Assembly: GCA_016718275.1 (NCBI GenBank)
Contig: JADKEA010000021.1
Span: 186,001 to 250,000 of the forward strand
Direction of reading: 5' to 3'
Length of the DNA stretch: 64,000 nucleotides
Source of the DNA: Candidatus Villigracilis affinis
GTDB taxonomy: Bacteria > Chloroflexota > Anaerolineae > Anaerolineales > Villigracilaceae
In this document: piece by piece, positions 8,430-16,671 of the stretch
How positions within the stretch are numbered: position 1 is the stretch's first letter
Layout: the number at the start of each line of letters is the position of its first letter
Translations under genes and position numbers: made by a program
The notes under the pieces: generated by a model
Databases searched by the model: none
Seen by the model: the letters and a program-made list of their open reading frames with translations, nothing else
Told to the model about the DNA's origin: nothing

Positions 8430-9286
8430 TAATCCTCGTTGTATTGACCGGCCGCATGATTCGGGCGGGAGTTATAGTGGAGCAAACCATAGCGCAGGCG
8501 TTGGGCGAATTGCTTTTGGCGCGCTGCCGGGGCCTTGTACCATGTCAGGAGTGAAGTGACCAGTTTCTCGATCGCCGCTGGATTCGGTTTTTTAGTCGTG
8601 ATCTTTTCCAGTTTGTCGTGCGTGTGTTTGATGAAATCCAGTTGAGCTTTCACGATGGTGGGGGTGATCACGCCGCCGCGGCTGCTGATGATGGTATAGC
8701 CTTTGAAGTCCGGGCTCAACAAGGCGTTCAACGTGGAAAGCCAGTTGGTGAGATTCGAGCCCGCAAAAAATGGAGGTTGATTTTTCAACACGGCATCGCC
8801 GACAAAAACGATCTTTTCATTGGGCAGGTTCACCCAAATGGAGCCGCTGGAAGGACCGGGATAATGTTCCAACAAAACGGGGGATTCACTCCAATGCAGG
8901 GTCATCTGATTGAGAAAGGAAATCTCGGGAGGCGCCCAGCGGACACTGCCCAGCCCGGCAATGGATTCCCAATCCGAGCCTGTCTCTTCGCCCTGGGCTT
9001 TGAAGGTATTGGGGCGTGTGCGAAAGGTGTTGGCTGTCTTTTCGTGTGCGATCACTGTGCAATCCATGGCGCGTGCGCCGAGGGTGCGGTCGGGGTGTGC
9101 ATCGAGATTAACGAGGACACGTTCCATGCCTCCGCCCAGATTCATCAAAGCAGCGCGCCATGAGCGCGCGTCTTCGGGGGAGGGAGGTGCATCGATTTGG
9201 ATCAATCCGCGGGGGGTGACGATCACGCCGAGTGTTACCCCGGGAAACTGATCTTCGATGAAAATATTACTGGTGATTTCCTGCAT
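8429..9286 (-). CDS. Metallo-beta-lactamase-fold protein with degenerate metal site
   Basis: A 285-residue protein with the MBL fold: ITSNIFIEDQFPGVTLGVIV and LIQIDAPPSPEDARSW at the N-terminus, FVGDAVL with the bridging Asp, and LLEHYPGPSSGSIWV in the place of GHTPGS. The HxHxDH motif reads DAHPDR, so the first and last ligands are replaced by Asp and Arg. The last His loop reads ISSRGG instead of PGHG. It may bind one metal, use another mechanism, or be non-catalytic. It opens the operon that runs to ybaK. Confidence 0.75.
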   Translation of the reverse strand: MQEITSNIFIEDQFPGVTLGVIVTPRGLIQIDAPPSPEDARSWRAALMNLGGGMERVLVNLDAHPDRTLGARAMDCTVIAHEKTANTFRTRPNTFKAQGEETGSDWESIAGLGSVRWAPPEISFLNQMTLHWSESPVLLEHYPGPSSGSIWVNLPNEKIVFVGDAVLKNQPPFFAGSNLTNWLSTLNALLSPDFKGYTIISSRGGVITPTIVKAQLDFIKHTHDKLEKITTKKPNPAAIEKLVTSLLTWYKAPAARQKQFAQRLRYGLLHYNSRPNHAAGQYNED

Positions 9287-9316
9287 GCTGCTCCTGAAAA
9301 AAAATATTGAAAAAGA

Positions 9317-10261
9317 TTATGGCTTGTCTTCCTTGATGGTCAAACGGCCTGTCTGGCGTTTGAGCTGGCCCGTTGCCTTCTTTTGCGCAACAGGCAGGGT
9401 GAGGAAAAAGGTGGTGCCTTTTTCGAGTTCGCTTTCGACCCAAATCTGCCCGCCGTGACCCAGCACCGCAAGTTTGCAGAAGGACAACCCAATGCCAATG
9501 CCGCTGGGGTTGTTGTTCTTGCCGCGCAATCGGGTGAACTTGTCGAAGACACGGTCGCGGTCCTGTGGGGGAATGCCGGGGCCGTTGTCTTTCACCCAAA
9601 ACTTGACGAACATTCCATCGGTGGTTTGTGCGCCGACTTCGATATGCCCGCCCATGGGTGTGTACTTGATCGCGTTTTCGATCAGGTTGATGAACACACG
9701 ATAGATCATATCCACGTCCACCCAGATGAGCGGGAGGACGGAATTCGCCTTGTTTTCCAGAGTCTGTTCGCGGTTTTCCACGCCGCGCTCTGTGTCACGG
9801 ACCGATTCACGAATCAGCGCCACTGGATCGATCGCATGCTGATCAACGATCGGCTGGCCTGATTCGAGGCGGTTGGTATCGAGCAGGGAATACACGAGGC
9901 GTTGAATGCGTCCCGCTGAACTGCGCGCGATGTTGAGCATCATTAACAGGGTCTCGTCGTTCTCGGGCAGCATGTCTTTCATCATCTCGAGGCTTGAAAC
10001 AATGTTGCCAAGCGGCGAGCGGATGTCGTGATAAATCATGTCGGTCATATCTTTGCGCAGGGCATCCAGTTCCTTGCGTTCGGTAATGTCACGCAGGATC
10101 CACTGCACCGGAATCGCTGTCTTCGATCTCCACACGGTGCGCATGGACTTCGATCGGGATGACCCCGCCGTTCTGTTGATGCAGGTCCGATTCGTAGTTG
10201 CATTCATCATTGCGCTTGAGCGTTTCGAAATTAAGCCCGGTGTTGTTCCACTTGACTTCAT
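9317..10261 (-). CDS. Histidine kinase, C-terminal part (PAS end, HisKA, HATPase) after a frameshift
   Basis: The meaningful sequence starts near 10105 with QWILRDITERKELD, the end of a PAS domain; the first roughly 50 codons of the open frame are out-of-frame PAS. MIYHDIRSPLGNIVSSLEMM is the HisKA H-box with the phospho-accepting His. NLIENAIKYTPMGG is the N-box, DNGPGIPPQDRDRVFDKF the G1/F region, and GIGIGLSFCKLAVLGHGG the G2 box. Together with the part ending at 10089 it would form a soluble sensor kinase of about 711 residues. No partner response regulator is adjacent. Confidence 0.85.
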   Translation of the reverse strand: MKSSGTTPGLISKRSSAMMNATTNRTCINRTAGSSRSKSMRTVWRSKTAIPVQWILRDITERKELDALRKDMTDMIYHDIRSPLGNIVSSLEMMKDMLPENDETLLMMLNIARSSAGRIQRLVYSLLDTNRLESGQPIVDQHAIDPVALIRESVRDTERGVENREQTLENKANSVLPLIWVDVDMIYRVFINLIENAIKYTPMGGHIEVGAQTTDGMFVKFWVKDNGPGIPPQDRDRVFDKFTRLRGKNNNPSGIGIGLSFCKLAVLGHGGQIWVESELEKGTTFFLTLPVAQKKATGQLKRQTGRLTIKEDKP

Positions 10262-11450
10262 GCAGCTGATCGATGCTCATGGTGTGAAGCTGGTCGTTGG
10301 TATAGCCGCTTAAGATCACGGCCTGTCGATTCGCTTCCAACACTCTGCCTTCCCAATCCGTGATCAAGATCGGGTCAACGCTGTCTTCAAATAACTCGCG
10401 GTATCTTTCGTGGGCACGCTTCAGCCGTTCGAGGAATTGGGCATTCTGAATGGTTGTGCCCGCAAGGCTTCCCAAACCGGTCAACACCAGCAGCGCATCC
10501 ATGTCGAACGCGCCGGAGATGGGATTGATGGCCTCAAGAATGCCGATGACTTTTCCCTGGGTCTGGATCGGGACGATGGCAACGGCCCGCATCACGATTC
10601 CCCCGAACTTGTCCACTTCACTAAAACGCTCGTCAGCATCGACGTTGGGTACGATCAACCCGAATCCATTGCTGACCACCATGCCTGTCAGCCCGCGTCC
10701 GCTTTTGATGTGCCTGCCGGGGATATTGCCGGAGTTGTGCCCGGCCGCAGCCTGAAAGACAATGTCATCCGTGGTGCTGTCGATCAAAGCCAGTGCCACA
10801 GTTTCGACTTGCAGAGCCTGCATGGTCTGATTGAGGATGCGGCGCCATACATCGGGCAATTCCAACGAGGTGTTGATCGCAGCCGCCCCTTCAGCCAGCG
10901 AGGACATCACCCGTGCCGTCCGCTGACTTTCGGTATAGAGGCGCGCGTTCAAAACGGCCACACTGGCCTGATCGGCGATGGCCCGCATCAGGTCAAGGTG
11001 TTCTTCGGTAAAAGCATTGGGAACGGAATGGACGAGGGTCAGCACGCCAACCAGCCGCTCACGCGCCATCAACGGTACGCACAGCGCGGATTTCGCCCCG
11101 CTCTTATCCGCTGAGTCATCGTCACGGCGCAACCAGCGTTCATCTTTGCTGGTATCAGGTACCAGCGCAGCCTTGCGGCGTTGAATCACCCATCCTGCAA
11201 GACCGCGTTCCACGGTGTCGCGCAGTTGTTGGGTGGTATGTTCATGAAGTTGTTTCCCATAGACAATGGTGGCATCAACGGGCTTGCCAAGATCATCCAT
11301 CACTACAATGCTGCCGCGTTCACCACCCACATATTGAATGGCGGCAAAGAGCAAACGCTGCAGAACCGTGCGAAGGTCGAGAGCAGTTGCGACCTCACGG
11401 CTGATGTTAACCAATAATTCAAGTAATGAACGGGAACGGTCTTCAGTCAT
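10089..11450 (-). CDS. Histidine kinase, N-terminal part (GAF-GAF-PAS), ends at a frameshift
   Basis: Residues about 1-165 form a GAF domain (DLRTVLQRLLFAAIQYVGGE, ALCVPLMARERLVGVL), about 175-340 a second GAF (VAIVPIQTQGKVIGILEAIN), and about 350-445 a PAS domain (RELFEDSVDPILITDWEGRV). The frame stops right after VEIEDSDSGAVDPA, where the PAS should continue into QWILRDITERK, which is present one frame over. No membrane segment is seen, so it should sense a cytoplasmic signal. The frameshift lies in about 10103-10120 and could be a real mutation or a sequencing error. Confidence 0.85.
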   Translation of the reverse strand: MTEDRSRSLLELLVNISREVATALDLRTVLQRLLFAAIQYVGGERGSIVVMDDLGKPVDATIVYGKQLHEHTTQQLRDTVERGLAGWVIQRRKAALVPDTSKDERWLRRDDDSADKSGAKSALCVPLMARERLVGVLTLVHSVPNAFTEEHLDLMRAIADQASVAVLNARLYTESQRTARVMSSLAEGAAAINTSLELPDVWRRILNQTMQALQVETVALALIDSTTDDIVFQAAAGHNSGNIPGRHIKSGRGLTGMVVSNGFGLIVPNVDADERFSEVDKFGGIVMRAVAIVPIQTQGKVIGILEAINPISGAFDMDALLVLTGLGSLAGTTIQNAQFLERLKRAHERYRELFEDSVDPILITDWEGRVLEANRQAVILSGYTNDQLHTMSIDQLHEVKWNNTGLNFETLKRNDECNYESDLHQQNGGVIPIEVHAHRVEIEDSDSGAVDPA

Positions 11451-11528
11451 AAATTTATTAAATTATACTACGCAAACCTTTTTGAATAACCCTGAAGCGA
11501 AGTATAGCCCCTTTGGTACAATTGCGCC

Positions 11529-12191
11529 ATGTCCCTTGACTTGGCCCGCATAAAAGCCCTGTGTTTCGATGTAGATGGAACCTTGAGCGATACCGACGAT
11601 CTCTACGCCCAAAAAGTGGAGCGGTTTTTTCCGCGCTTTCTATTCAAGGACCCCACCCATGCGGCGCGCCGTTTTGTGATGTGGGTCGAAGCCCCGGGCA
11701 ATGCCATGCTTGGCTACGCCGATAAATTGGGCCTTGATGATGAAATGGTCGCGGTCATTAATTGGATTTCCCGTCATCGCAAACATTCAGATAAAAAATT
11801 CCTGCTCGTCCCCGGCGTGGATGAAATGCTCAAGCAGTTGCAGGGACGCTATCCAATGGCCGTAGTCAGCGCCCGCGATGAATACGGCACGCTGGCTTTT
11901 CTTAAACAGTTTGGCCTGGTGAAATATTTCGACGCGGTGATTACCGGCCTGTCGGCGGAACATACCAAACCATATCCTGACCCCGTTTTGCTGGCGGCGC
12001 AGAAAATGAATGTCCCTGCCGAAAACTGCCTGATGATCGGCGATACCACCGTGGATATCCGCGCTGGGAAATCCGCTGGTACGCAGACAGTTGGGGTGCT
12101 TTGCGGGTTTGGGGAAGAACCAGAGCTAAAACGTTTGGGTGCGGATTTAATCCTCTCAGACACGCCGAAACTGCTGGAAGTGTTAAAGTAA
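11529..12191 (+). CDS. HAD-superfamily hydrolase (subfamily IA, phosphoglycolate-phosphatase-like)
   Basis: A 220-residue HAD phosphatase. Motif I CFDVDGTLSDT holds the nucleophile Asp and the acid/base Asp. Motif II is VVSARDEYG, with Ser in the usual place. Motif III is the Lys in HTKPYPDPVLLAA, and motif IV is MIGDTTVDIRAGKSAG. An alpha-helical cap of subfamily I lies between motifs I and II. Substrate is not predictable. It is transcribed divergently from the histidine kinase gene, with 78 bases between the starts, and ends at a strong terminator. Confidence 0.88.
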   Translation: MSLDLARIKALCFDVDGTLSDTDDLYAQKVERFFPRFLFKDPTHAARRFVMWVEAPGNAMLGYADKLGLDDEMVAVINWISRHRKHSDKKFLLVPGVDEMLKQLQGRYPMAVVSARDEYGTLAFLKQFGLVKYFDAVITGLSAEHTKPYPDPVLLAAQKMNVPAENCLMIGDTTVDIRAGKSAGTQTVGVLCGFGEEPELKRLGADLILSDTPKLLEVLK

Positions 12192-12228
12192 CCTGTTGAA
12201 TCATGGAGTGAGTAAAGCCATTAATCAA

Positions 12229-12255
12229 AAAACCTCTCCCAAAGGGAGAGGTTTT
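12229..12255. terminator. Bidirectional terminator between convergent genes
   Basis: A perfect 12-base stem, AAAACCTCTCCC pairing with GGGAGAGGTTTT, with an AAA loop lies between the HAD gene (+) and the acyltransferase gene (-). The flanking A and T tracts allow it to work in both directions. Confidence 0.85.
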
Positions 12256-12258
12256 GGT

Positions 12259-13410
12259 TTACTTTGCAGGCTCTTTATAGTCAAAATACTTCTTCAAATT
12301 CAGCATGGGTTTTTCCAGGAAATTCCAGGTTACCATGGAAATAAAGATCGTGATGCCAAAGGTCAGGCCGATATAAAGGAAATAGATCTGCCAGCCGCGA
12401 TAATTATTGCGCCACAGGTAATCGAGCATGGTCAAGCCGATGGGCATATGGAACAAATAGATCGAATAACTGTGATCGCCGAAAAACGTCAACACTTTGT
12501 TGCGGAATATCCTGCGGATCAAACTCATCCTGTCATGTGTGGTCAACACAACGATAAGCGCCGCTGCAAAAATGGACGCCAGCGTGTACCCGACAACGGT
12601 CAGCGGGACATTGCTGTAGGCAGGGTGGGGAATACCGATGTCTCTGCTGGTGATCGCTTCAATGATGAGCAGTGCAGGATAGGCGATCAAAAAGACAGGC
12701 ATGGCGATTTTGGTGAGTTTGGCTTTCCAATCGGGGTAGGTGAACGCGACGGCGATCAAAATTCCAAAGGAAATCTCTTCAAAACGGGTGAACGTGTTAT
12801 AGAAAAAGAAATTCGTCATCTGGGCAACGTCTTCCCACAAAAATGCGGAAAGTACGCGCGCCAGAATGGAAACGAAGATGATCCCCCCCGCCACCTTTGC
12901 AAGCGTCTCTTTGCGTGTGTAATAAACAAGGAAGGGAAACAGCAGGTAAAACTGTTCCTCGATGGCCAGCGACCAGGTTACCGAAAGATGTTCCGTGCCT
13001 TTCACGCTCGTCATAAAATGAAACCAGTTTTGCTGGTAAAAAAGATAATAAGGAAGCGATTTCGGAATCTCAGCCACGTAATCGGGGTCGAGCCTGGGCA
13101 TGAGAAACAGGATCAAGGCGAGGACGAAATAATAAAGCGGGAACACCCTCAAAGAACGCCGAACATAAAAATTCTTGAAGTAGTGCTTCTCTTCCTTCGT
13201 CCTTAACAGAATCCCAGTGATGAGAAAACCCGAAAGGACAAAGAACGTATCCAGCGCATACCATCCGTATAGGGTCAGGCTGGTGACGAAATGCAGAATC
13301 GCATTCGTGGTGAAATAATCCCCGCGTTTGAAAATATGATATGAGATGACGAGAATCGTCGCGATCCCGCGCATTCCATCCAGTTCGTTTACACGTTCTT
13401 CGGCCGCCAT
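12259..13410 (-). CDS. Acyltransferase 3 family membrane protein (OafA/YrhL-like)
   Basis: A 383-residue multi-pass protein. The N-terminus NELDGMRGIATILVISYHIF is the acyltransferase-3 hallmark, with the catalytic-type His in the first helix. FFVLSGFLITGILL and SLAIEEQFYLLFPFLVYY follow in the normal order; about ten membrane helices are expected. Such proteins move acetyl or other acyl groups onto surface polysaccharide or lipid sugars. The acceptor is unknown. The gene stands alone between a terminator and the divergent ABC-F gene. Confidence 0.88.
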   Translation of the reverse strand: MAAEERVNELDGMRGIATILVISYHIFKRGDYFTTNAILHFVTSLTLYGWYALDTFFVLSGFLITGILLRTKEEKHYFKNFYVRRSLRVFPLYYFVLALILFLMPRLDPDYVAEIPKSLPYYLFYQQNWFHFMTSVKGTEHLSVTWSLAIEEQFYLLFPFLVYYTRKETLAKVAGGIIFVSILARVLSAFLWEDVAQMTNFFFYNTFTRFEEISFGILIAVAFTYPDWKAKLTKIAMPVFLIAYPALLIIEAITSRDIGIPHPAYSNVPLTVVGYTLASIFAAALIVVLTTHDRMSLIRRIFRNKVLTFFGDHSYSIYLFHMPIGLTMLDYLWRNNYRGWQIYFLYIGLTFGITIFISMVTWNFLEKPMLNLKKYFDYKEPAK

Positions 13411-13543
13411 TGATATTTCCTTTGCTTACCAGAATAAGGTGCGTAATTGTACTATCGTTTATTTTCCAGGTATTAAAACCCACGGGAAGCAGGCATGGTT
13501 TCGTGTTTCGTAGTATATTCTGCCCCTTATAAGGAAAAAATAA

Positions 13544-15361
13544 ATGGCATTACTCAGCTTACAGGAAGTCAGCATCGGGTTTGGCGGTCCGCCCCTTCTC
13601 GACAAAGTTAATTTACAGATCGAGGAGGGCGAATGGATCGGTTTATTGGGCCGCAATGGAATGGGAAAATCCACCCTGCTGAAATTGGTCAACGACGATA
13701 TCGCTCCGCAAAGCGGTGTCATTGCCCGCCAGCAGGATTTGCGCACCGCATACCTTCCACAGGAAGTGCCCGTTGGAATTACTGGAAAAGTCCTCGACAT
13801 TGTTGCGGGCGGTCTGGACTCACTGAAACCTGATCCTGCCTCCGATGATCATCACTGGCGCGGACAGCTTCAAGTGGAGCAGGTCATCTCGCGTATGCAA
13901 TTGGATGCAGAAGCGAATTTCGAAGTGCTCTCGGCGGGGATGAAACGCCGCGTCATGCTTGCCCGTGGGCTGGTCCGCAAACCCGAGCTTCTCCTGCTCG
14001 ACGAACCAACCAATCATCTCGACATCGAATCCATCGACTGGCTTGAAGGATTTCTGAAACGCTGGGGCGGCACATTATTGTTCGTCACCCATGACCGTGT
14101 CTTTTTACAAAGACTCACTTCCCGCATCGTCGAGTTGGATCGCGGCCGTCTTTTCGATTGGAATTGCAGTTACACCACTTTCCTCGAACGCAGGGATGCA
14201 ATGCTCTCCGCCGAAGCTGAGCAAAATGTCCTCTTCGATAAAAAGCTGGCCCAGGAAGAGGTCTGGATCCGCAAAGGAATTGAGGCCCGCCGTACCCGTA
14301 ATGAAGGCCGGGTGCGCGCACTCAAACGTCTGCGTGAACAACGCCTCGAACGCCGTGAACGGCCTGGTAAAGTCAAGATGCAGATTCAGGGTGAAAAACG
14401 TTCGGGCAAGATCGTGGTCGAAGTGGAAAACGTCAACTATGCCTACGATGGACGGGCTATTGTCAGCGATTTCACCACTACCATTCAACGCGGCGATAAG
14501 ATCGGCATCATCGGCCCGAACGGCTCGGGCAAAACGACTTTGTTGCGTCTGCTTTTGGGCGAGTTGAAGCCCCAAAGCGGCAGCGTGGAATACGGAACGA
14601 ATTTGGAAATTGCGTACTTCGATCAACTGCGCGCGCAATTGGATGAGACCAAGTCTGTGCTGGATAATGTGGGGCAGGGCAGTGACAACGTCACCATCAA
14701 TGGCCGCTCGCGTAATTTGAATGTGTATCTGGAGGATTTTCTTTTTTCGCGTGACCGTGTCAATGCGCCGATCAGTGCGCTTTCGGGCGGCGAGCGCAAT
14801 CGTCTGCTGTTGGCGCGTCTGTTTGCCCAGCCTGCAAATCTGCTGGTGATGGATGAGCCCACGAATGATCTGGATGTTGAAACACTGGAGATCCTCGAAG
14901 ACCTGCTGCTTGATTATGAAGGCACGCTGCTTTTGGTCAGCCATGACCGTGCATTCCTGAATAATATCGTCACCAGTACGATCGCTTTGGATGGCAGCGG
15001 ACGGGTGACAGAAACGGTCGGCGGGTATGACGATTGGGCGCGGCAAAATGAATCAGCGAAGAGCGAGTCGAAGCCGCGCAAACCAGTTGTCAGCGTGGAG
15101 AATGATGCGCGTTCTCCATCCAAAAAACTCAGCTACAAGGAACAGCGCGCGCTCGAAGCTCAAAAACGCGAACTCGCCGAAATGCCGCAGCGGATCGAAA
15201 AACTGGAAGCGGATCTTCACGCACTGACGGCGGAAATGTCCACGCCGAATTTTTATCAGCGGGACAGTGCCGAGATCGCGCGTGCGGCGGAACAGTTGAA
15301 GACCATGCAGGATGAATTGAATCAGGCGTATGCACGGTGGGAAGAGTTGGAGAAGTTATAA
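13544..15361 (+). CDS. ABC-F family ATPase (Uup-like)
   Basis: A 605-residue soluble protein with two ABC domains and no membrane domain. First domain: Walker A GLLGRNGMGKSTLL (Lys42), signature LSAGMKRRVMLARGLV, Walker B LLLLDEPTNHLD. A charged linker rich in Arg (residues about 230-285) follows. Second domain: IIGPNGSGKTTLL, LSGGERNRLLLARLF and LLVMDEPTNDLD. A C-terminal coiled coil (about 525-605) resembles Uup, which binds DNA or ribosomes. ABC-F proteins act on translation; it is not an exporter. RBS AAGGA lies 11 bases before the ATG. Confidence 0.9.
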   Translation: MALLSLQEVSIGFGGPPLLDKVNLQIEEGEWIGLLGRNGMGKSTLLKLVNDDIAPQSGVIARQQDLRTAYLPQEVPVGITGKVLDIVAGGLDSLKPDPASDDHHWRGQLQVEQVISRMQLDAEANFEVLSAGMKRRVMLARGLVRKPELLLLDEPTNHLDIESIDWLEGFLKRWGGTLLFVTHDRVFLQRLTSRIVELDRGRLFDWNCSYTTFLERRDAMLSAEAEQNVLFDKKLAQEEVWIRKGIEARRTRNEGRVRALKRLREQRLERRERPGKVKMQIQGEKRSGKIVVEVENVNYAYDGRAIVSDFTTTIQRGDKIGIIGPNGSGKTTLLRLLLGELKPQSGSVEYGTNLEIAYFDQLRAQLDETKSVLDNVGQGSDNVTINGRSRNLNVYLEDFLFSRDRVNAPISALSGGERNRLLLARLFAQPANLLVMDEPTNDLDVETLEILEDLLLDYEGTLLLVSHDRAFLNNIVTSTIALDGSGRVTETVGGYDDWARQNESAKSESKPRKPVVSVENDARSPSKKLSYKEQRALEAQKRELAEMPQRIEKLEADLHALTAEMSTPNFYQRDSAEIARAAEQLKTMQDELNQAYARWEELEKL

Positions 15362-15394
15362 TGTTTCATATTCGAAACATTGAAAGGCAATCCC

Positions 15395-15835
15395 ATGCAA
15401 ATGACAAAAGATGAGCTTCGCGAAATTTTGAACGGAACCAAACCACTGCAACTTGCGGGCTATGACCTGAGCAAGGCAGATTTAAACCAGGTTGACTTAA
15501 GCAAGGCCGACCTGAGCGGCGCAGATTTGAACGGGGCTTTTTTGGATAAGGCTCGATTGCGTTATGCCAATTTGAGCAATGCCAATTTGGAAGGCGCTGA
15601 TTTGAGCGAGGCAAACTTTCACGGAGCCATTCTGATAGAGGCTGATTTAAGCGATACCAAGTTGCAAGACGCCGATTTAAGTGGAGCGAAGTTGAACAAT
15701 GCCAATTTAAGCTATGCAAACTTAACGGGCGCGAACATGAGCGGCGCGGACGTGAACGGCGTGAAATATAATTCCTACACCCACTGGCCTGTTGGGTTTG
15801 ACCCAGCAGAGGCTGGTGCAATACTCTTAGAGTAG
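15395..15835 (+). CDS. Pentapeptide-repeat protein
   Basis: A 146-residue protein consisting mainly of A(D/N)LSx pentapeptide repeats from about residue 22 to 125, for example LSKADLSGADLNGAFLDKA. This predicts a right-handed quadrilateral beta-helix of five to six coils. Some such proteins mimic DNA and protect gyrase; others have no known role, and this one has no diagnostic feature. The ATG at 15395 with GAAAGG upstream is preferred over the TTG at 15380. It lies 33 bases after the ABC-F gene, so co-transcription is possible. Confidence 0.88.
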   Translation: MQMTKDELREILNGTKPLQLAGYDLSKADLNQVDLSKADLSGADLNGAFLDKARLRYANLSNANLEGADLSEANFHGAILIEADLSDTKLQDADLSGAKLNNANLSYANLTGANMSGADVNGVKYNSYTHWPVGFDPAEAGAILLE

Positions 15836-15849
15836 AACATCGGGAATCA

Positions 15850-15880
15850 AAAAGAGCATCCTTTCAAGGGATGCTCTTTT
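15850..15880 (+). terminator. Rho-independent terminator after the pentapeptide-repeat gene
   Basis: AAAAGAGCATCC pairs with GGATGCTCTTTT around a seven-base loop and is followed by more T. It marks the end of the ordinary region and the start of the rearranged island. Confidence 0.85.
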
Positions 15881-15883
15881 TAT

Positions 15884-16068
15884 TTACGCGACTTCCATTT
15901 GCTGATTGGAATTCTTCATCAACCAAACATAACCATCTTCCAAACCAGGCTGCGTGGGTTGAGCACTCGAATACCCGTTGACATTTGCACCGACCAGCCG
16001 ATACTGAGTCCCTTCTGCAAGATGCAGCATGGAGACAACAGTCAGATCGTGATTGGGCTTCTCCAAAC
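15884..16068 (-). pseudogene. 3' stub of an ABC transporter ATPase gene (duplicate of 24784-24968)
   Basis: The minus strand encodes the last roughly 55 residues of the ABC ATPase found intact at 24784-25683: LEKPNHDLTVVSMLHLAEGT through LEDGYVWLM, then a different short tail and a stop. The DNA copy at 15911-16068 differs from 24811-24968 at about ten positions counted by eye. No ABC motif is present. The homology stops abruptly near 16068, where response-regulator sequence on the other strand begins. Confidence 0.85.
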
Positions 16069-16069
16069 T

Positions 16070-16550
16070 AGAGACCTCCAGCCCAACGTTATTCTCATGG
16101 ACTTGAAAATGCCAGGCATGAACGGCATCGACGCCACGCGCAGAATCCACGAAGTGCAGCCGAATATCGGTGTGCTGGTCATCACCATGTTCGATGATGA
16201 TGATTCTGTCTTTGCTGCCATGCGTGCAGGCGCGCGCGGGTACCTGCTCAAAGATGCGGATAAGGATGAGGTGGTCAGAGCCATCGTCGCCGTGGAAAGA
16301 GGCGGAGCGATCTTCAGTCCCACCATCGCCAAACGCATGATGCAATACTTCTCCGCGCCATCTGCCCTATCGAATAAAAAAATCAGCCCGACGAATTCGC
16401 CGAGCTAACCGATCGAGAATTGGAGATTTTAGATTTGATCGCACAGAGACATAACAATTTAGTGATCTCAAACAAATTATCTTTGAGCATCAAGACCGTG
16501 CCCAAGCCATTGTCCGCGCAAGAGAGGCGGGATTGGGATTAAAAGATTAA
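16070..16550 (+). pseudogene. Decayed NarL-type response regulator
   Basis: Read on the plus strand, LQPNVILMDLKMPGMNGIDA carries the phospho-accepting Asp of a receiver domain, followed by RAGARGYLLKDADKDEVVRA. The N-terminal third of the receiver is missing. A frameshift in an A7 run near 16376-16382 breaks the frame. The HTH continues one frame over as ELTDRELEILDLIAQ and SNKLSLSIKTV, and after an internal deletion of about 14 codons ends in a third frame as DRAQAIVRAREAGLGLKD. At least three lesions make this a clear pseudogene. Confidence 0.85.
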
Positions 16551-16584
16551 GCCAAGTTTCACCACATTGCGTACAAGGGTGAGT

Positions 16585-16671
16585 ATCTTCGGCGAGCATG
16601 GCGGAGATCGCCTCCAGATTTTTGTCGGCGTAGTGGTGCAGGTAGGTTTGAAAAAGTTCGGTGTGGGTCAT
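16585..16671 (-). pseudogene. N-terminal stub of a SnoaL/NTF2-like protein
   Basis: MTHTELFQTYLHHYADKNLE and ISAMLAED form the first helix pair of a SnoaL-like (NTF2-fold) protein. After 29 residues the frame runs into sequence antisense to the response-regulator remnant, so the rest of the gene is missing. The start lies four bases inside the end of the dehydrogenase gene, suggesting it was once the next gene in that operon. Confidence 0.55.
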
